Shown here piece after piece: positions 1-9,592 of a DNA stretch of 64,000 nt (its first letter is position 1; each line of letters starts with the position of its first letter). The notes under the pieces were generated by a model. That model was not told the DNA's origin and did not search any database. It saw nothing but the letters and a program-made list of their open reading frames with translations. The position numbers and the translations under genes were made by a program. This stretch comes from Butyrivibrio sp. MB2005 (lineage in GTDB: Bacteria > Bacillota > Clostridia > Lachnospirales > Lachnospiraceae): NCBI RefSeq assembly GCF_000424285.1, contig NZ_KE384157.1, positions 157,167 to 221,166 of the forward strand. The letters are read 5' to 3'.

Positions 1-10
1 TTTTGGCCAT

Positions 11-66
11 TTCCTCTGCTTGAGCACCTCCTATCAAGGATTGAAGTCCCTTTCTGAGCAGAGGAA
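11..66. repeat. Interrupted inverted repeat downstream of the serine hydrolase gene
   Basis: TTCCTCTGCT at 11-20 is the exact reverse complement of AGCAGAGGAA at 57-66, with a 36-nt loop. It lies 3' of the minus-strand gene ending at 119. No U-tract follows on the minus strand within the window, so it is a possible 3' hairpin rather than a clear terminator. The rest of 1-118 shows no gene. Confidence 0.45.
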
Positions 67-118
67 GGCTTCGCGGTCCCTCAAAACCTGACTCAAACCT
101 TTCATCAGCGTTTAACAA

Positions 119-1285
119 TCAAGAAAATACAATATTCCTAAGCTTCCTGGTAACAGTGCCTGTGCCGTAGTCAACTCTCTGCGTGAGCATCAGCACTGTG
201 CGTCCGCTCTCTGGATCGTTGCAGAAGTAAGGGCCAAGCCAGCCGTCCCAGCCGTACTCGCCTTCACCAACCATGGTTCCGGACTTAGCTGGATTCTTCA
301 TGATTCTCATGAGGTTACCATAGGAGAATCCGCCAAGGGCATGCCATGAAAACATATCCTGCTGCTGTGCATCTGTGAGCTGAGGACTGGTCATGAATTT
401 AACGGTTCTCTCAGTGAGGATCTCCTTACCTTCGAAGGTTCCGCCATTCATAAGCATTCTTGCAAAGTTAGCATAGTCATCGATAGTTGAGAAAAGTCCT
501 GCTCCGCCTGACTCAAAGGCATTCTTTTTAGCATCATCTCTGATGCCTAAGTTATTTCCACTGTAGGGTCTTAAAGTCTCCTCGCCGCAGTGATAAGCTG
601 TAGCATATCTTGAAAGCTTCTCCTCAGGTACGAAGAAACCAGTATCCTTCATATTAAGAGGATCAAAAAGTCTCTCCTTAAGGAAATCGCCAAACTTCAT
701 TCCGGAAGCCTTCTCGATTACAGCGCCAAGTACATCTGCGCTTGTTCCGTAGCGGAAATGTTCTCCCGGCTGGAAGTTAAGAGGAAGTGTTCCAAGGCGC
801 TCTGCAAACTCCATAGTACTCATCATGTTATCGCCTGAAAATCTGTCTATCATCTCGTTGTAGAGATCCCCTGTTCCGATTTCAGCAGGGGAATCCGTGA
901 AGGGATAAACAAGGCCTGATGTCATATCAAGAAGGTCTTTAATAAACATGGGACGATCTTCTCTGACAGGTCTTCTCACGCCGCCCTCAACAATATCCTG
1001 CTTTTTGAAGCTGTCGATGTAGTTTCCTACAGGCTCATAGGGCTCAATGATTCCATCCTGAATAAGGAGCATTGCTGCAGCTGCGGTTATGGGTTTACTC
1101 TGTGAGTAAAGTCTGACTATTGTATCTCTCTGGAATTTCCTGTTCTCTTCTATATTGGCATAACCTGCCTCTGCATAGAACTTTTCCTCACCGTTTTCAA
1201 GTACCAGGTAGTTAAGACCTGCAAGTTCTTTCTCCTCTACTGCTCTGTTCATGCAATCCATGATCAGCTTCTTTTTATCTCTCAT
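119..1285 (-). CDS. Beta-lactamase-fold serine hydrolase (PF00144 type)
   Basis: A 388-residue protein of the beta-lactamase/transpeptidase-like (class C, esterase) superfamily. The SxxK catalytic motif is seen as SQSK at residues 61-64, followed by PIT as in the family. A Y-G-T near residue 178 stands at the YxN site, and a W-D-G near residue 348 sits where HxG/KTG is usual. No signal peptide or membrane segment is visible, so a cytoplasmic esterase or peptidase role is more likely than beta-lactam resistance. The start has a good ribosome site (AGAGGAGG). It lies 27 bp after the sensor kinase gene and is probably the last gene of the GH31 operon. The substrate is unknown; deacetylation of imported oligosaccharides is one possibility, by context only. 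Confidence 0.85.
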   Translation of the reverse strand: MRDKKKLIMDCMNRAVEEKELAGLNYLVLENGEEKFYAEAGYANIEENRKFQRDTIVRLYSQSKPITAAAAMLLIQDGIIEPYEPVGNYIDSFKKQDIVEGGVRRPVREDRPMFIKDLLDMTSGLVYPFTDSPAEIGTGDLYNEMIDRFSGDNMMSTMEFAERLGTLPLNFQPGEHFRYGTSADVLGAVIEKASGMKFGDFLKERLFDPLNMKDTGFFVPEEKLSRYATAYHCGEETLRPYSGNNLGIRDDAKKNAFESGGAGLFSTIDDYANFARMLMNGGTFEGKEILTERTVKFMTSPQLTDAQQQDMFSWHALGGFSYGNLMRIMKNPAKSGTMVGEGEYGWDGWLGPYFCNDPESGRTVLMLTQRVDYGTGTVTRKLRNIVFS

Positions 1286-1312
1286 CCTTTTATCCTCCTC
1301 TAAAAATCCAAC

Positions 1313-3217
1313 TTAAATCTTACTGGATTCGTCAGTTCCCAAATCTTCCTCTCGTTGTTGTATTCCTTTTCCGTCAGAAGGAAGCGCAAGTACAACACTT
1401 GTCCCCTTTCCTTCCTGGGATCTTATCAAAAGACCATATTCCTCTCCATAATAGAGCTTAATCCTCTGATGTATATTGTAAAGCCCTATGCTTCCCGCAC
1501 CCTTTTCATCGGTCTCAGACTTCTTGATCTCAAGAGATTTATTCAGTTCATCAACCTCCTTGGGGCTCATTCCAAGGCCGTCATCATTTACGGTAATAAG
1601 GAGCTTTCTGTCAGGCTCTTCACCTCTTTCATATTCAACGATCACACTTACATGACCGTTTCTGTCCATATCCTTAAGGCCGTGACTAACCGCATTTTCA
1701 ACAATCGGCTGCAAAAGAAGCGGTAATATATGGTACTGCTTGGGATCAAAATCCTCAGCAATATAGAAATTCCAATTTACCTTTTCTCCAAAGCGGAGCC
1801 GTTGAATCTGCATGTAGCTATCCACATGCTTAAGCTCATCATCAAGAGTAGATACGCTTCTTCCTGTGCTTTCAAGAACATAATGCATTATCTTTGCAAG
1901 GAATTTAACGGAGGTGGCAACATTCTTATCTCCGCCTCTAATTGCCTGCATTCTGATAGCCTCTAAGGTATTATACAAAAAGTGCGGATTTATCTGCTCC
2001 GAGAGCATCTTAAATTCCATGTTCTGCTGCATGTTGATAAGCTGCTGCTCGCGAATTTTTGCTTCGTAGTATTTGCCCTCATTCTCGCGGATTTTCTCTG
2101 TTGTCAGTTTTAGGTCGTTAAAGGTATCTGTCAGCTCATCATCTCCGGAAAGACTCTCGATAATATCGTAGTCTCCGGTGCTTGCTCTGTGCATGGCTTC
2201 TCTTAGTGCCGATACCCTTGCTGTAAAGAACCTGGAATATAGGAAAATAGCTATAACAGGGCCCGCTATCGCAAGAAAAAGAACTATGAGGTAATTCCTC
2301 AAAATCGATCTAACGATGTTGTGAGCATCATAATCACCGATAAGAACAAAAAATCTGTTATCTGCCTTATAGGGAACAAAACTTGAAACATAGGTAAGGG
2401 CAACCTTTCCATCCAGCATCATATCCCCGAGATAATTGTAATCATCAGGATCAGCTGTTGCAGCTTCAGGCATCTCTATTCCCTGCTCATCATATTCCGA
2501 TGCAAAAAATGTGGGATAGCCTGCCAGATTAACAAGCATATAATTCTCTGTGGTCAAAAGCCTGTTTCGCAGATAGTTGCTACTTATAGTAACAACTGCG
2601 TAGGCTCTGTTCCCACTGTTACCTGTATTAAATCTCCTTACAAGTGTAAGCTCGTAGGCATCCTCGTACTCATTTAGCGGAACATGCATACATGTATAAG
2701 TATCCCAGGCATAAGGGTCTATTCCGCCATACCACTCAAACCTGCTAAAGGGATCATCTGCAGTGCCACTGCCTGCTGCCTTATCGGCATCATCTCCCAC
2801 GGCTTCATTTCCGCTTGGCCCAACATTTATCACCATATCTCCCGAAGGAATTGCAGGGTTATTGGTATAAACAGCTATGGATGAAATGGCTGCCGTTGTC
2901 CTTCTAAGAGACGTCAGATCCCTGTTTAGAGAATCAAGCTCGTTTTGCTGCAAACCCTCAAAGGAACTTCCTGACAATAAATCTCTGTAACTCTGCAAAG
3001 AAACAATAGGTTCAAGATTGGTATAAAGACTTGAAGTCACATCAAAGAGAATAGATTTAACTCTGGTATTTTCAGCCTTTATCTGTTCCTCATATCTTTG
3101 ATTCATCTGCCTGACAAGCAGGACCGCTGCAATTATGCCAATGATTGCAATCGGAATTACAATGGCAAAGAAAAGCACATTGTACATCTGCCTGCCGACA
3201 CTACCCCGGCGCCTCAT
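1313..3217 (-). CDS. YesM-type sensor histidine kinase
   Basis: A 634-residue membrane sensor kinase. A membrane helix at about residues 13-35 is followed by a roughly 265-residue extracellular sensing region. A second helix lies near 300-325, then a HAMP-like linker, a His_kinase domain (PF06580) with the phospho-acceptor in NPHFLYNTLEA (His about 412), and an HATPase with N-box ENAVSHGL and G-box DDGLGM. Its start overlaps the stop of the upstream binding-protein gene in an ATGA, so the two are translationally coupled. AAGGAG lies inside the upstream gene. The usual AraC-type response regulator is not beside it; the gene downstream is a serine hydrolase. The sensed ligand is probably a sugar, inferred from the neighbours. 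Confidence 0.9.
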   Translation of the reverse strand: MRRRGSVGRQMYNVLFFAIVIPIAIIGIIAAVLLVRQMNQRYEEQIKAENTRVKSILFDVTSSLYTNLEPIVSLQSYRDLLSGSSFEGLQQNELDSLNRDLTSLRRTTAAISSIAVYTNNPAIPSGDMVINVGPSGNEAVGDDADKAAGSGTADDPFSRFEWYGGIDPYAWDTYTCMHVPLNEYEDAYELTLVRRFNTGNSGNRAYAVVTISSNYLRNRLLTTENYMLVNLAGYPTFFASEYDEQGIEMPEAATADPDDYNYLGDMMLDGKVALTYVSSFVPYKADNRFFVLIGDYDAHNIVRSILRNYLIVLFLAIAGPVIAIFLYSRFFTARVSALREAMHRASTGDYDIIESLSGDDELTDTFNDLKLTTEKIRENEGKYYEAKIREQQLINMQQNMEFKMLSEQINPHFLYNTLEAIRMQAIRGGDKNVATSVKFLAKIMHYVLESTGRSVSTLDDELKHVDSYMQIQRLRFGEKVNWNFYIAEDFDPKQYHILPLLLQPIVENAVSHGLKDMDRNGHVSVIVEYERGEEPDRKLLITVNDDGLGMSPKEVDELNKSLEIKKSETDEKGAGSIGLYNIHQRIKLYYGEEYGLLIRSQEGKGTSVVLALPSDGKGIQQREEDLGTDESSKI

Positions 3218-4962
3218 GGTGACTCCTTTGCTGCCTGCTTTAAGACTTCATATCTCTTTTTGGCATTCTCAATATTAACTTCAAGAAAACTGTCATAATC
3301 AAGTCTTTTGATAGTTCCCAAAAGCTCATCCTTTAACCTGTAGAACTCATCCTCGCTCTCAGCAAAAACCATCCTCCAGGAGTAATCTATTATGGTCTGT
3401 CTGCACTGTTCCTGCACAGTCTTTAAGTAATCAAGATATTCCTCCTGCGCCCACTCTGTTCCGGGGACAACAGTTATCATGTCCTTTTCCTCGTAATAGC
3501 CTATGGGAGTGAGCTGCGTTCTGTAATGTTCCTTCCAGTCATCGGAAATAATAGTTGCAGTTCTGTCTCTGTAATCTTGCCATATTCCGTAGTAGTAAGG
3601 ATTACCTCTCTCATCGACTTCTTGCTTATCCAGGGGCTTAAAATTCAGCCATGATACGCCCTCAGTCCAGGTCCCTCCGCCAAACTCTTCAGGCACCTGA
3701 AGATCAGGCTTCATATTGATAAAAGCATCAACGCCAAAATCAGTAAGCTTTGGTCCATCCTCCGTCATCTCCCAGGTGAGATTCTCAGGACCTCTGAAAT
3801 TCCCTGTGGGTGATCCGCAGCACTCTATTCCCTCAGGAGAATAGAGCCAGTCTACGAAATCAACCAGCCTCTGAGGATCCTTGGTGTTCGCACCTATCAT
3901 CAGAGAAAAGCTCTGTCTTCCATCCGGATCATTTCCCCAGGTAAGATAGCTGGCATCTTCAACAACTATAGATTCAAAGCCCTTTCCCTGAGCAAGATGG
4001 TCGTCTGAATTATATAAAGAGGTTCCCATCCATGGCCAGAATGTATACAAAACTGCCCCGTCTTTTACCTTTGATGCGACGGTTTCGTAGTTCTGATAAG
4101 GTGAGTCCGGATCCACCAGCCCCATCTGATTGGCATCAAACAAAAGCTTCACCATTCTGAAATATATGGAGTCCTTATCCGCTATAGACTGAATTTCTCC
4201 TGTTTCAGGATTCAAAAGGACAAAATCCTGTACATCATATCCATAGAGAGCTGTAAGCGCACCTGCATTTTGCATCGCTCCGCCGTCCCAGTCCCTGAAA
4301 AGACTAAAGGCATATACATCTTTTCCGGAGTCACTTTTTCCTGCCAGATTCTGCATTTCCCTAAGAACAGGAAGGATATTCTCCAATGTGGAAATTCGTG
4401 GATACCCCAGCTGCTTGTACAGATCAAATCTGATAAAAGGAGCATTTGTAGTCTCGTCATAGTCAGATGGCTCAGTGGCAGCATTTTCCGAGATTTCACT
4501 GGAAATAGCCCACAAGCCGTCAACTCCTGCATAGGCAGAAGACGCTTCCATCTGCTTTCGGTATTTTTTCAGATTCTCGCAGTCCTCCAGATATGAAGTC
4601 ATATCCAGTACAAGCCCCTCTCTTACCATCTCGGAAAGCCTGCCGTCATCTACGTTTGTCATAATGAGATCGCCCAGCTTTCCTGAAGCTCTCATGGTCT
4701 CGTAGGTGGCTTCACCGTTATGATCCTGATTCTGGGATATGATGTTTAGCTGCATATTGAATTTTTCCCTGACAATATGGGCAAACCATCCCCTCTGAAG
4801 TCCCTGGGTATTGGCCTGGGTATCAAAAACATCTATGGTCAGAAACTCAGGATATTTGTTTTCCCCTTCGGTTTTGCCCCGGTCACCAAAAGGCAGCCCA
4901 CATCCTGTAAGGATGCAGACTGCCATAATTACTGAGACCAGTTGTAGAAACTTTTTTCTCAT
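3214..4962 (-). CDS. Extracellular solute-binding lipoprotein (ABC sugar type, LipO/YtcQ-like)
   Basis: A 582-residue lipoprotein. The N-terminus has a charged MRKK, a hydrophobic stretch and lipobox LTGC (Cys 21). The body looks like the large family 1 solute-binding proteins that serve complex-carbohydrate importers. No permease genes are adjacent. It is embedded between GH31 and a sensor kinase, with ATGA overlaps at both ends. It may therefore present ligand to the kinase, or serve permeases encoded elsewhere. The choice between transport and sensing cannot be made from the sequence. Confidence 0.85.
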   Translation of the reverse strand: MRKKFLQLVSVIMAVCILTGCGLPFGDRGKTEGENKYPEFLTIDVFDTQANTQGLQRGWFAHIVREKFNMQLNIISQNQDHNGEATYETMRASGKLGDLIMTNVDDGRLSEMVREGLVLDMTSYLEDCENLKKYRKQMEASSAYAGVDGLWAISSEISENAATEPSDYDETTNAPFIRFDLYKQLGYPRISTLENILPVLREMQNLAGKSDSGKDVYAFSLFRDWDGGAMQNAGALTALYGYDVQDFVLLNPETGEIQSIADKDSIYFRMVKLLFDANQMGLVDPDSPYQNYETVASKVKDGAVLYTFWPWMGTSLYNSDDHLAQGKGFESIVVEDASYLTWGNDPDGRQSFSLMIGANTKDPQRLVDFVDWLYSPEGIECCGSPTGNFRGPENLTWEMTEDGPKLTDFGVDAFINMKPDLQVPEEFGGGTWTEGVSWLNFKPLDKQEVDERGNPYYYGIWQDYRDRTATIISDDWKEHYRTQLTPIGYYEEKDMITVVPGTEWAQEEYLDYLKTVQEQCRQTIIDYSWRMVFAESEDEFYRLKDELLGTIKRLDYDSFLEVNIENAKKRYEVLKQAAKESP

Positions 4963-6953
4963 ACTCTCTTAAATACGGGAATTGACTCTATAGGTGCTGC
5001 CGCTGTAATCACGCAGCCACCGTCGTAGGTCTTTCCGTCACGAATGTCTTCCCATTTTCCTTCGGGAAGATATACTTCTCTCTCAAACTTATTGAGCTCC
5101 ATGATAGGTGCAACAAGGTACTTATCACCAAACATGTACTCATCATAAACTTCCCAGCTCTTCTTATCCTCAGGGAACTCATAGAAAAGAGTACGGAGAA
5201 GAGGTGATCCGTTTTTGCTTACTTCTTCATAAAGTGACTTGATGTAGGGTTTAAGTTCATGGCGGAGAGCCAGCTGATCCTTCATGATCTTAAAGTTCTC
5301 CTCACCATAACTCCAAAGCTCATTGTCCTGACCTGTGTGGAGATAACCGCCGCCAAAATCTCTGTTATCAAGCGGTGGAATATCATAGGGTCCTCTGTCT
5401 CCGTGCATACGAAGAACCGGTGAGAACACTGCAAATTCATACCATCTGATAAGAAGCTGTCTGAAATCAGGATCGTTTACATCATCTGTCATGAAGCCGC
5501 CGATATCTGTTGTCCACCAGGGAATACCTGCAAGACCCATGTTAAGGCCTGCTGCCAGCTGATCTCTGAATGCTTCGAAGGTGCTTGGAACATCTCCGGA
5601 CCAAACAACATTTGCATACTTCTGACTTCCTGCCCAGGCTGAACGAAGAAGATTAACCACAGGCTTATCGGATTCTTTTTGCATATTCTCAAAGAACAAT
5701 CTGCTGTAACACTGAGGATAGATATTGCTCACTTCAAGTGCGGGGCCAAGATAATATCTGAGAGAATCGAAATCATATTTAACAAGATCAGGCTCTGAGT
5801 TATCAAGCCAGAACATATCTATTCCAAGATCGTAGTAATTCTTTTTGCAGACATCCCATACGTACTGTCTTGCTTCGGGATTGGTGGCATCAAAGATCGT
5901 GCAGTCGCCCTGATAGTCGTAGTTCTGAAGACTGCCTCTCTCATTTTTCAAAAGAAGTCCTCTCTCTAACATGTCGTAGAAATGCACGCTTCTCTTATCA
6001 ACTGAAGGCCATACTGAAACAACTACCTTGATACCCATGCTGTGGAGTTCATCCACCATTGCTTTGGGATCGGGCCAATAGGTCTCATCAAATACCCAGT
6101 CACCCTGAACTGTCCAGTGGAAGAAATCGATAACTATGCAATCGATAGGCACATCATTATCCTTGCAGGCATGTGCAACCTTAAGTACTTCCTCCTGAGT
6201 TCTGTAGCGAAGCTTGCACTGCCAAAGTCCCATAAGATCCTCAGGGAACTCAGGTGCTCTTCCTGTTACTTCTGTGTAACTCTTAAGAAGCTCCTTGGGT
6301 GTATCTGCAACTGTGAGCCAGTAATCCATTTCCTTTGTGGATTCTGCAACCCACTCTGTAAAGTTCATACCAAAGCTTACGCGTCCAACTGCCGGGTTAT
6401 TCCAAAGGAATCCATAACCAAAGCTTGATACTGCAAAAGGAACAGTAATCTGTGAATTTCTCTGCTCCATATTCAAAACACAGCCCTTAAGATCTGTGTA
6501 AGGCTGCTGGTACTGTCCCATACCAAAAATCTTCTCACCGTCGTTACTTTCAAACTTAACAGTGAGATGATAATCTCCGCCCACATAGGGTCTGTAATCT
6601 CTGTTTACATATTTAAGGCATCTGCTCTCCTTAGACTCTGTACCGCCATAATTGCGGAAATACTCTCTAAGGAAAAGAACGTCATCCTTATAAAAAGTAA
6701 TAACTCCTGCAAAGTTCACTGTAGCTTTAATCCTGCCATTAGTAATCTCTGCAAAGGGTCCGTCTTCTCTTTCTGTTATTATAACTATGGTCTTGGCTGC
6801 GTCAATTTTCTCTGTAAGAGCCCAGTCATTACCTGTAAATTCAGGATACATGGTACTTCTTACTCGAAATGAATCATCTCCCCATCCTTCTATACGGAGA
6901 GTCTCACCCTGTCTCTTTGCAACAAGAGCCCCATTCTCATTAGAAAAAATCAT
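4959..6953 (-). CDS. GH31 glycoside hydrolase (alpha-xylosidase/alpha-glucosidase, YicI-like)
   Basis: A 664-residue retaining alpha-glycosidase without a signal peptide, so cytoplasmic. It has an N-terminal beta-sandwich, then a TIM barrel with the nucleophile Asp in FWLDNSEPD (about residue 384). The acid/base Asp is in VVWSGDVPS (about 453), and the family motif GIPWWTTDIGGF lies at about 475-486. Length fits GH31 (YicI is about 770). It is first in a four-gene minus-strand unit, preceded by GGAGG 6 nt before the ATG. Alpha-xylosidase activity on xyloglucan oligosaccharides is plausible; alpha-glucosidase is the alternative. Specificity is inference. Confidence 0.9.
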   Translation of the reverse strand: MIFSNENGALVAKRQGETLRIEGWGDDSFRVRSTMYPEFTGNDWALTEKIDAAKTIVIITEREDGPFAEITNGRIKATVNFAGVITFYKDDVLFLREYFRNYGGTESKESRCLKYVNRDYRPYVGGDYHLTVKFESNDGEKIFGMGQYQQPYTDLKGCVLNMEQRNSQITVPFAVSSFGYGFLWNNPAVGRVSFGMNFTEWVAESTKEMDYWLTVADTPKELLKSYTEVTGRAPEFPEDLMGLWQCKLRYRTQEEVLKVAHACKDNDVPIDCIVIDFFHWTVQGDWVFDETYWPDPKAMVDELHSMGIKVVVSVWPSVDKRSVHFYDMLERGLLLKNERGSLQNYDYQGDCTIFDATNPEARQYVWDVCKKNYYDLGIDMFWLDNSEPDLVKYDFDSLRYYLGPALEVSNIYPQCYSRLFFENMQKESDKPVVNLLRSAWAGSQKYANVVWSGDVPSTFEAFRDQLAAGLNMGLAGIPWWTTDIGGFMTDDVNDPDFRQLLIRWYEFAVFSPVLRMHGDRGPYDIPPLDNRDFGGGYLHTGQDNELWSYGEENFKIMKDQLALRHELKPYIKSLYEEVSKNGSPLLRTLFYEFPEDKKSWEVYDEYMFGDKYLVAPIMELNKFEREVYLPEGKWEDIRDGKTYDGGCVITAAAPIESIPVFKRV

Positions 6954-7079
6954 TTTTTAACCTCCACATCGGTATTATCATATAAAATCACATACTGATA
7001 TTATGGCATTATTTACTTCTTAAAAACAGTGATTTTTAAACCATTTACACGTATTTTTTGTACTTTTTATTAATACATT

Positions 7080-8297
7080 TTATTCCTGGCGAAGTGCATC
7101 TATAGGATTAAGGGCTGCAGCTCTTCTTGCGGGATAAATTCCAAAGAAAAGGCCGTCTCCTATAGATATCAGTACAACAAGAATAACATCCGATGCATTG
7201 ATCACAGGCGGGAAAGACATGAAATTCCTTACTATGGCAGTAAACGCAACTCCACCTACAAATCCGATAAATCCGCCAATCAACGTTATAACTGCAGATT
7301 CTGTAAGAAACTGAAGAAGTATGTACTGGGTTCTTGCTCCAAGAGATTTTCTTATTCCGATTTCCCTTGTTCTCTCAGTTACGGTAACCGTCATTATATT
7401 CATAACGCCGATACCACCTACAATAAGTGATATTGCTGCTATAAGTGCAACTACCATGGTAACAACGTTCAATATTCTGTTGTAGGTACTTGCCATTGAA
7501 GCAAAGGACTGAATCTTTACAGCATTTTCACCTCTGAGGTCAAGAATATTCTCGGTGACACTTTTAGCCTTCAGGGCTGTCTCATCTGCCATTCCCGGTG
7601 TGGTATAGAATTTGAAACCATCAAGCTTATCACTATTAAGCCCCAAACTATTGCTGAGGACTGTGTAGGGAACATAAAGGCTGTAATAATAATAACTCTG
7701 CTCACCTCTTTTGATTGCCTCATAGGCAGACTGCAGCTCATCATCAGTACTTGAAGTAATGCCGATTATTTTTAAATCAATACTCTTTGCCCCGGCTTCA
7801 ACAGTAAATTCTTTATCAAGAACGTCGTAGGTTCCAAAAATCAACAGGGCATCCCGCTGAGCGATAACGCACACCGCAGACCCCATCTCAACATCGTCCT
7901 CTCTAAAGAACCTGCCCGCATAAAAGCCTGATGTGACCTCATTGTAGATGTCGGCAGTTCCGCCGTTAAGTCCCACATAACAATCATTTCCCTTAACATT
8001 TATGGTTGCACCGGAACTAAGATTCATCGTTACACCAAGTATTTCAGGAACAGCCTCCTTAATGGTATTAAGATCCTCAATAGTAAGATATCTGTCAATT
8101 TTTTTCTGATCAATATTTATTGTAACGCCTCCTGATGACATGTCGTCCAGGCTGGTATTTACAAACGCTTTCATTCCGTTTCCAATTGAAAGAATGGTAA
8201 TAACTGACGCAATACCTATGATTATTCCCAACATGGTAAGGAGTGTTCGTCCTTTATTCTGTTTTATACTAGAAAAAGCACTGATAATGTATTCCAA
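7080..8297 (-). CDS. MacB-like ABC transporter permease (FtsX family), second copy
   Basis: A 405-residue permease with an N-terminal membrane helix, a periplasmic-type MacB core domain (about 40-270) and three C-terminal helices of the FtsX domain. The conserved segment GIGVMNIM followed by VTERTREIGIRKSLGA is present. The start codon is TTG, with AGAGGAT 6 nt upstream. It follows its paralogue by 69 bp and is the last gene of an ATPase-adaptor-permease-permease unit. The two permeases may form a heterodimer with the shared ATPase. The likely role is export of a peptide, antibiotic or signal; the substrate is unknown. Confidence 0.88.
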   Translation of the reverse strand: MEYIISAFSSIKQNKGRTLLTMLGIIIGIASVITILSIGNGMKAFVNTSLDDMSSGGVTINIDQKKIDRYLTIEDLNTIKEAVPEILGVTMNLSSGATINVKGNDCYVGLNGGTADIYNEVTSGFYAGRFFREDDVEMGSAVCVIAQRDALLIFGTYDVLDKEFTVEAGAKSIDLKIIGITSSTDDELQSAYEAIKRGEQSYYYYSLYVPYTVLSNSLGLNSDKLDGFKFYTTPGMADETALKAKSVTENILDLRGENAVKIQSFASMASTYNRILNVVTMVVALIAAISLIVGGIGVMNIMTVTVTERTREIGIRKSLGARTQYILLQFLTESAVITLIGGFIGFVGGVAFTAIVRNFMSFPPVINASDVILVVLISIGDGLFFGIYPARRAAALNPIDALRQE

Positions 8298-8366
8298 CTA
8301 ATTATCCTCTTGACATGATATTTCAGTAAATCATAAAAATTCCAAGTGACCCTTTTTCCTGTTGTA

Positions 8367-9581
8367 TCAGTTTCTTGCCAGGGCATCTATGGGTTTTAAC
8401 TTTGCTGCTTTTCTGGCAGGGTAGATTCCAAAGAAAACACCTATCATCATTGAAAAGAGCGCAGCACCGATAACAATTACAGGATCAATAACCGCTTTCA
8501 GATCAAGCAGTATGCATCCTACATAAGCAACACTTATCCCCAGCACTATTCCAACGACTCCACCCATTAGTGAAATAATGGCTGACTCAGCCAAAAACTG
8601 TATCATAATTGCTTTTGTACGGGCGCCGATTGATTTTCTGATACCAATCTCCCTGGTTCTCTCTGTAACAGATACCAGCATGATATTCATGACACCTATA
8701 CCACCTACCACCAGAGATATACCGGCTACAAGAGACATGAAAGCTGTTATGGCTCCCATAATGGAATCAACCTCTTCACTGATGTCAGACATACTCATGT
8801 AGTAGACCGCATCCTGGCCTCTGAGTCCCATCATATTTTCAACATATCTGACTACGTCCTTTACAATGGTTCCCGGCTGATCTGATGTCCAAAACAGCTC
8901 GAAGCTTCCAAATTCGGAAACATCCAGTTTATATGCTTTGCCATATGTAGTAAGGGGCATCTCTATCATGCAGGTGTAGTCTTCCATCTCCATAGCCATC
9001 ATCTGCGCAATCATTTCGCTCCAGTTTTCCTTGATACCGATTACCTCAAGTTCCACAGAAGATCCTCCAACAGAAATCTCTACTGTTTTACCAATGGCAT
9101 TAGATGTTCCAAACAGATGCACGGCATCATCTTCCATCAGGACACAAACCCTTGCGGCCTGCTCTACCTGATTATCATTAAAATATGTACCCTCTTTCAA
9201 CTTTGTTCCGGTAGAATACTGATAATCAGCTCCCGCACCATATACAAAGGCATCAAATGCACCTTTGTTTCCCGAAGCAATACCATAAGCAGCTTCATAG
9301 AAGGTGGTACCTTTGAGTGAAAACTCTTCTTCTATTTCCTGGATATCTTCATTTGTGAAGCCTCTTTCAGCAACTGATGAGTCAAGATATATCTCAGCCA
9401 CATTTCCACCTATGGCATCCACCTCATCCGATACATATCTCTCCATTCCGTTACCTATAGTAAGAACGGCAATGACGGATGCAATACCGATTATGATTCC
9501 CAGCATGGTAAGACCTGTACGCATCTTATTGCTGCGAATATTTTTCATGGCACTTTCTAAATATTCTAAAATCGTATCCAT
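8367..9581 (-). CDS. MacB-like ABC transporter permease (FtsX family), first copy
   Basis: A 404-residue paralogue of the next gene in the operon, with the same layout: an N-terminal helix with LTMLGIIIGIASVIAV, a MacB core domain, and three C-terminal helices with GIGVMNIMLVSVTERTREI. It starts with ATG 11 bp after the adaptor gene. Shared sequence at both ends and divergence in the extracellular core suggest duplication followed by specialisation. It lacks its own ATPase domain, as in Gram-positive MacB/YknZ-type systems. Confidence 0.9.
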   Translation of the reverse strand: MDTILEYLESAMKNIRSNKMRTGLTMLGIIIGIASVIAVLTIGNGMERYVSDEVDAIGGNVAEIYLDSSVAERGFTNEDIQEIEEEFSLKGTTFYEAAYGIASGNKGAFDAFVYGAGADYQYSTGTKLKEGTYFNDNQVEQAARVCVLMEDDAVHLFGTSNAIGKTVEISVGGSSVELEVIGIKENWSEMIAQMMAMEMEDYTCMIEMPLTTYGKAYKLDVSEFGSFELFWTSDQPGTIVKDVVRYVENMMGLRGQDAVYYMSMSDISEEVDSIMGAITAFMSLVAGISLVVGGIGVMNIMLVSVTERTREIGIRKSIGARTKAIMIQFLAESAIISLMGGVVGIVLGISVAYVGCILLDLKAVIDPVIVIGAALFSMMIGVFFGIYPARKAAKLKPIDALARN

Positions 9582-9592
9582 TATCTATTCCG

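Noticed and set aside
119..1285. Antibiotic-resistance beta-lactamase
   Set aside because: No signal peptide, and context with a glycosidase and sugar-binding protein favours a general serine hydrolase; the family fold alone does not indicate resistance.
6960..7079. Promoter and operator for the GH31 unit
   Set aside because: A TATGAT box is present on the minus strand, but no convincing -35 was seen, and the TATCA/TGATA dyad is too short to claim.
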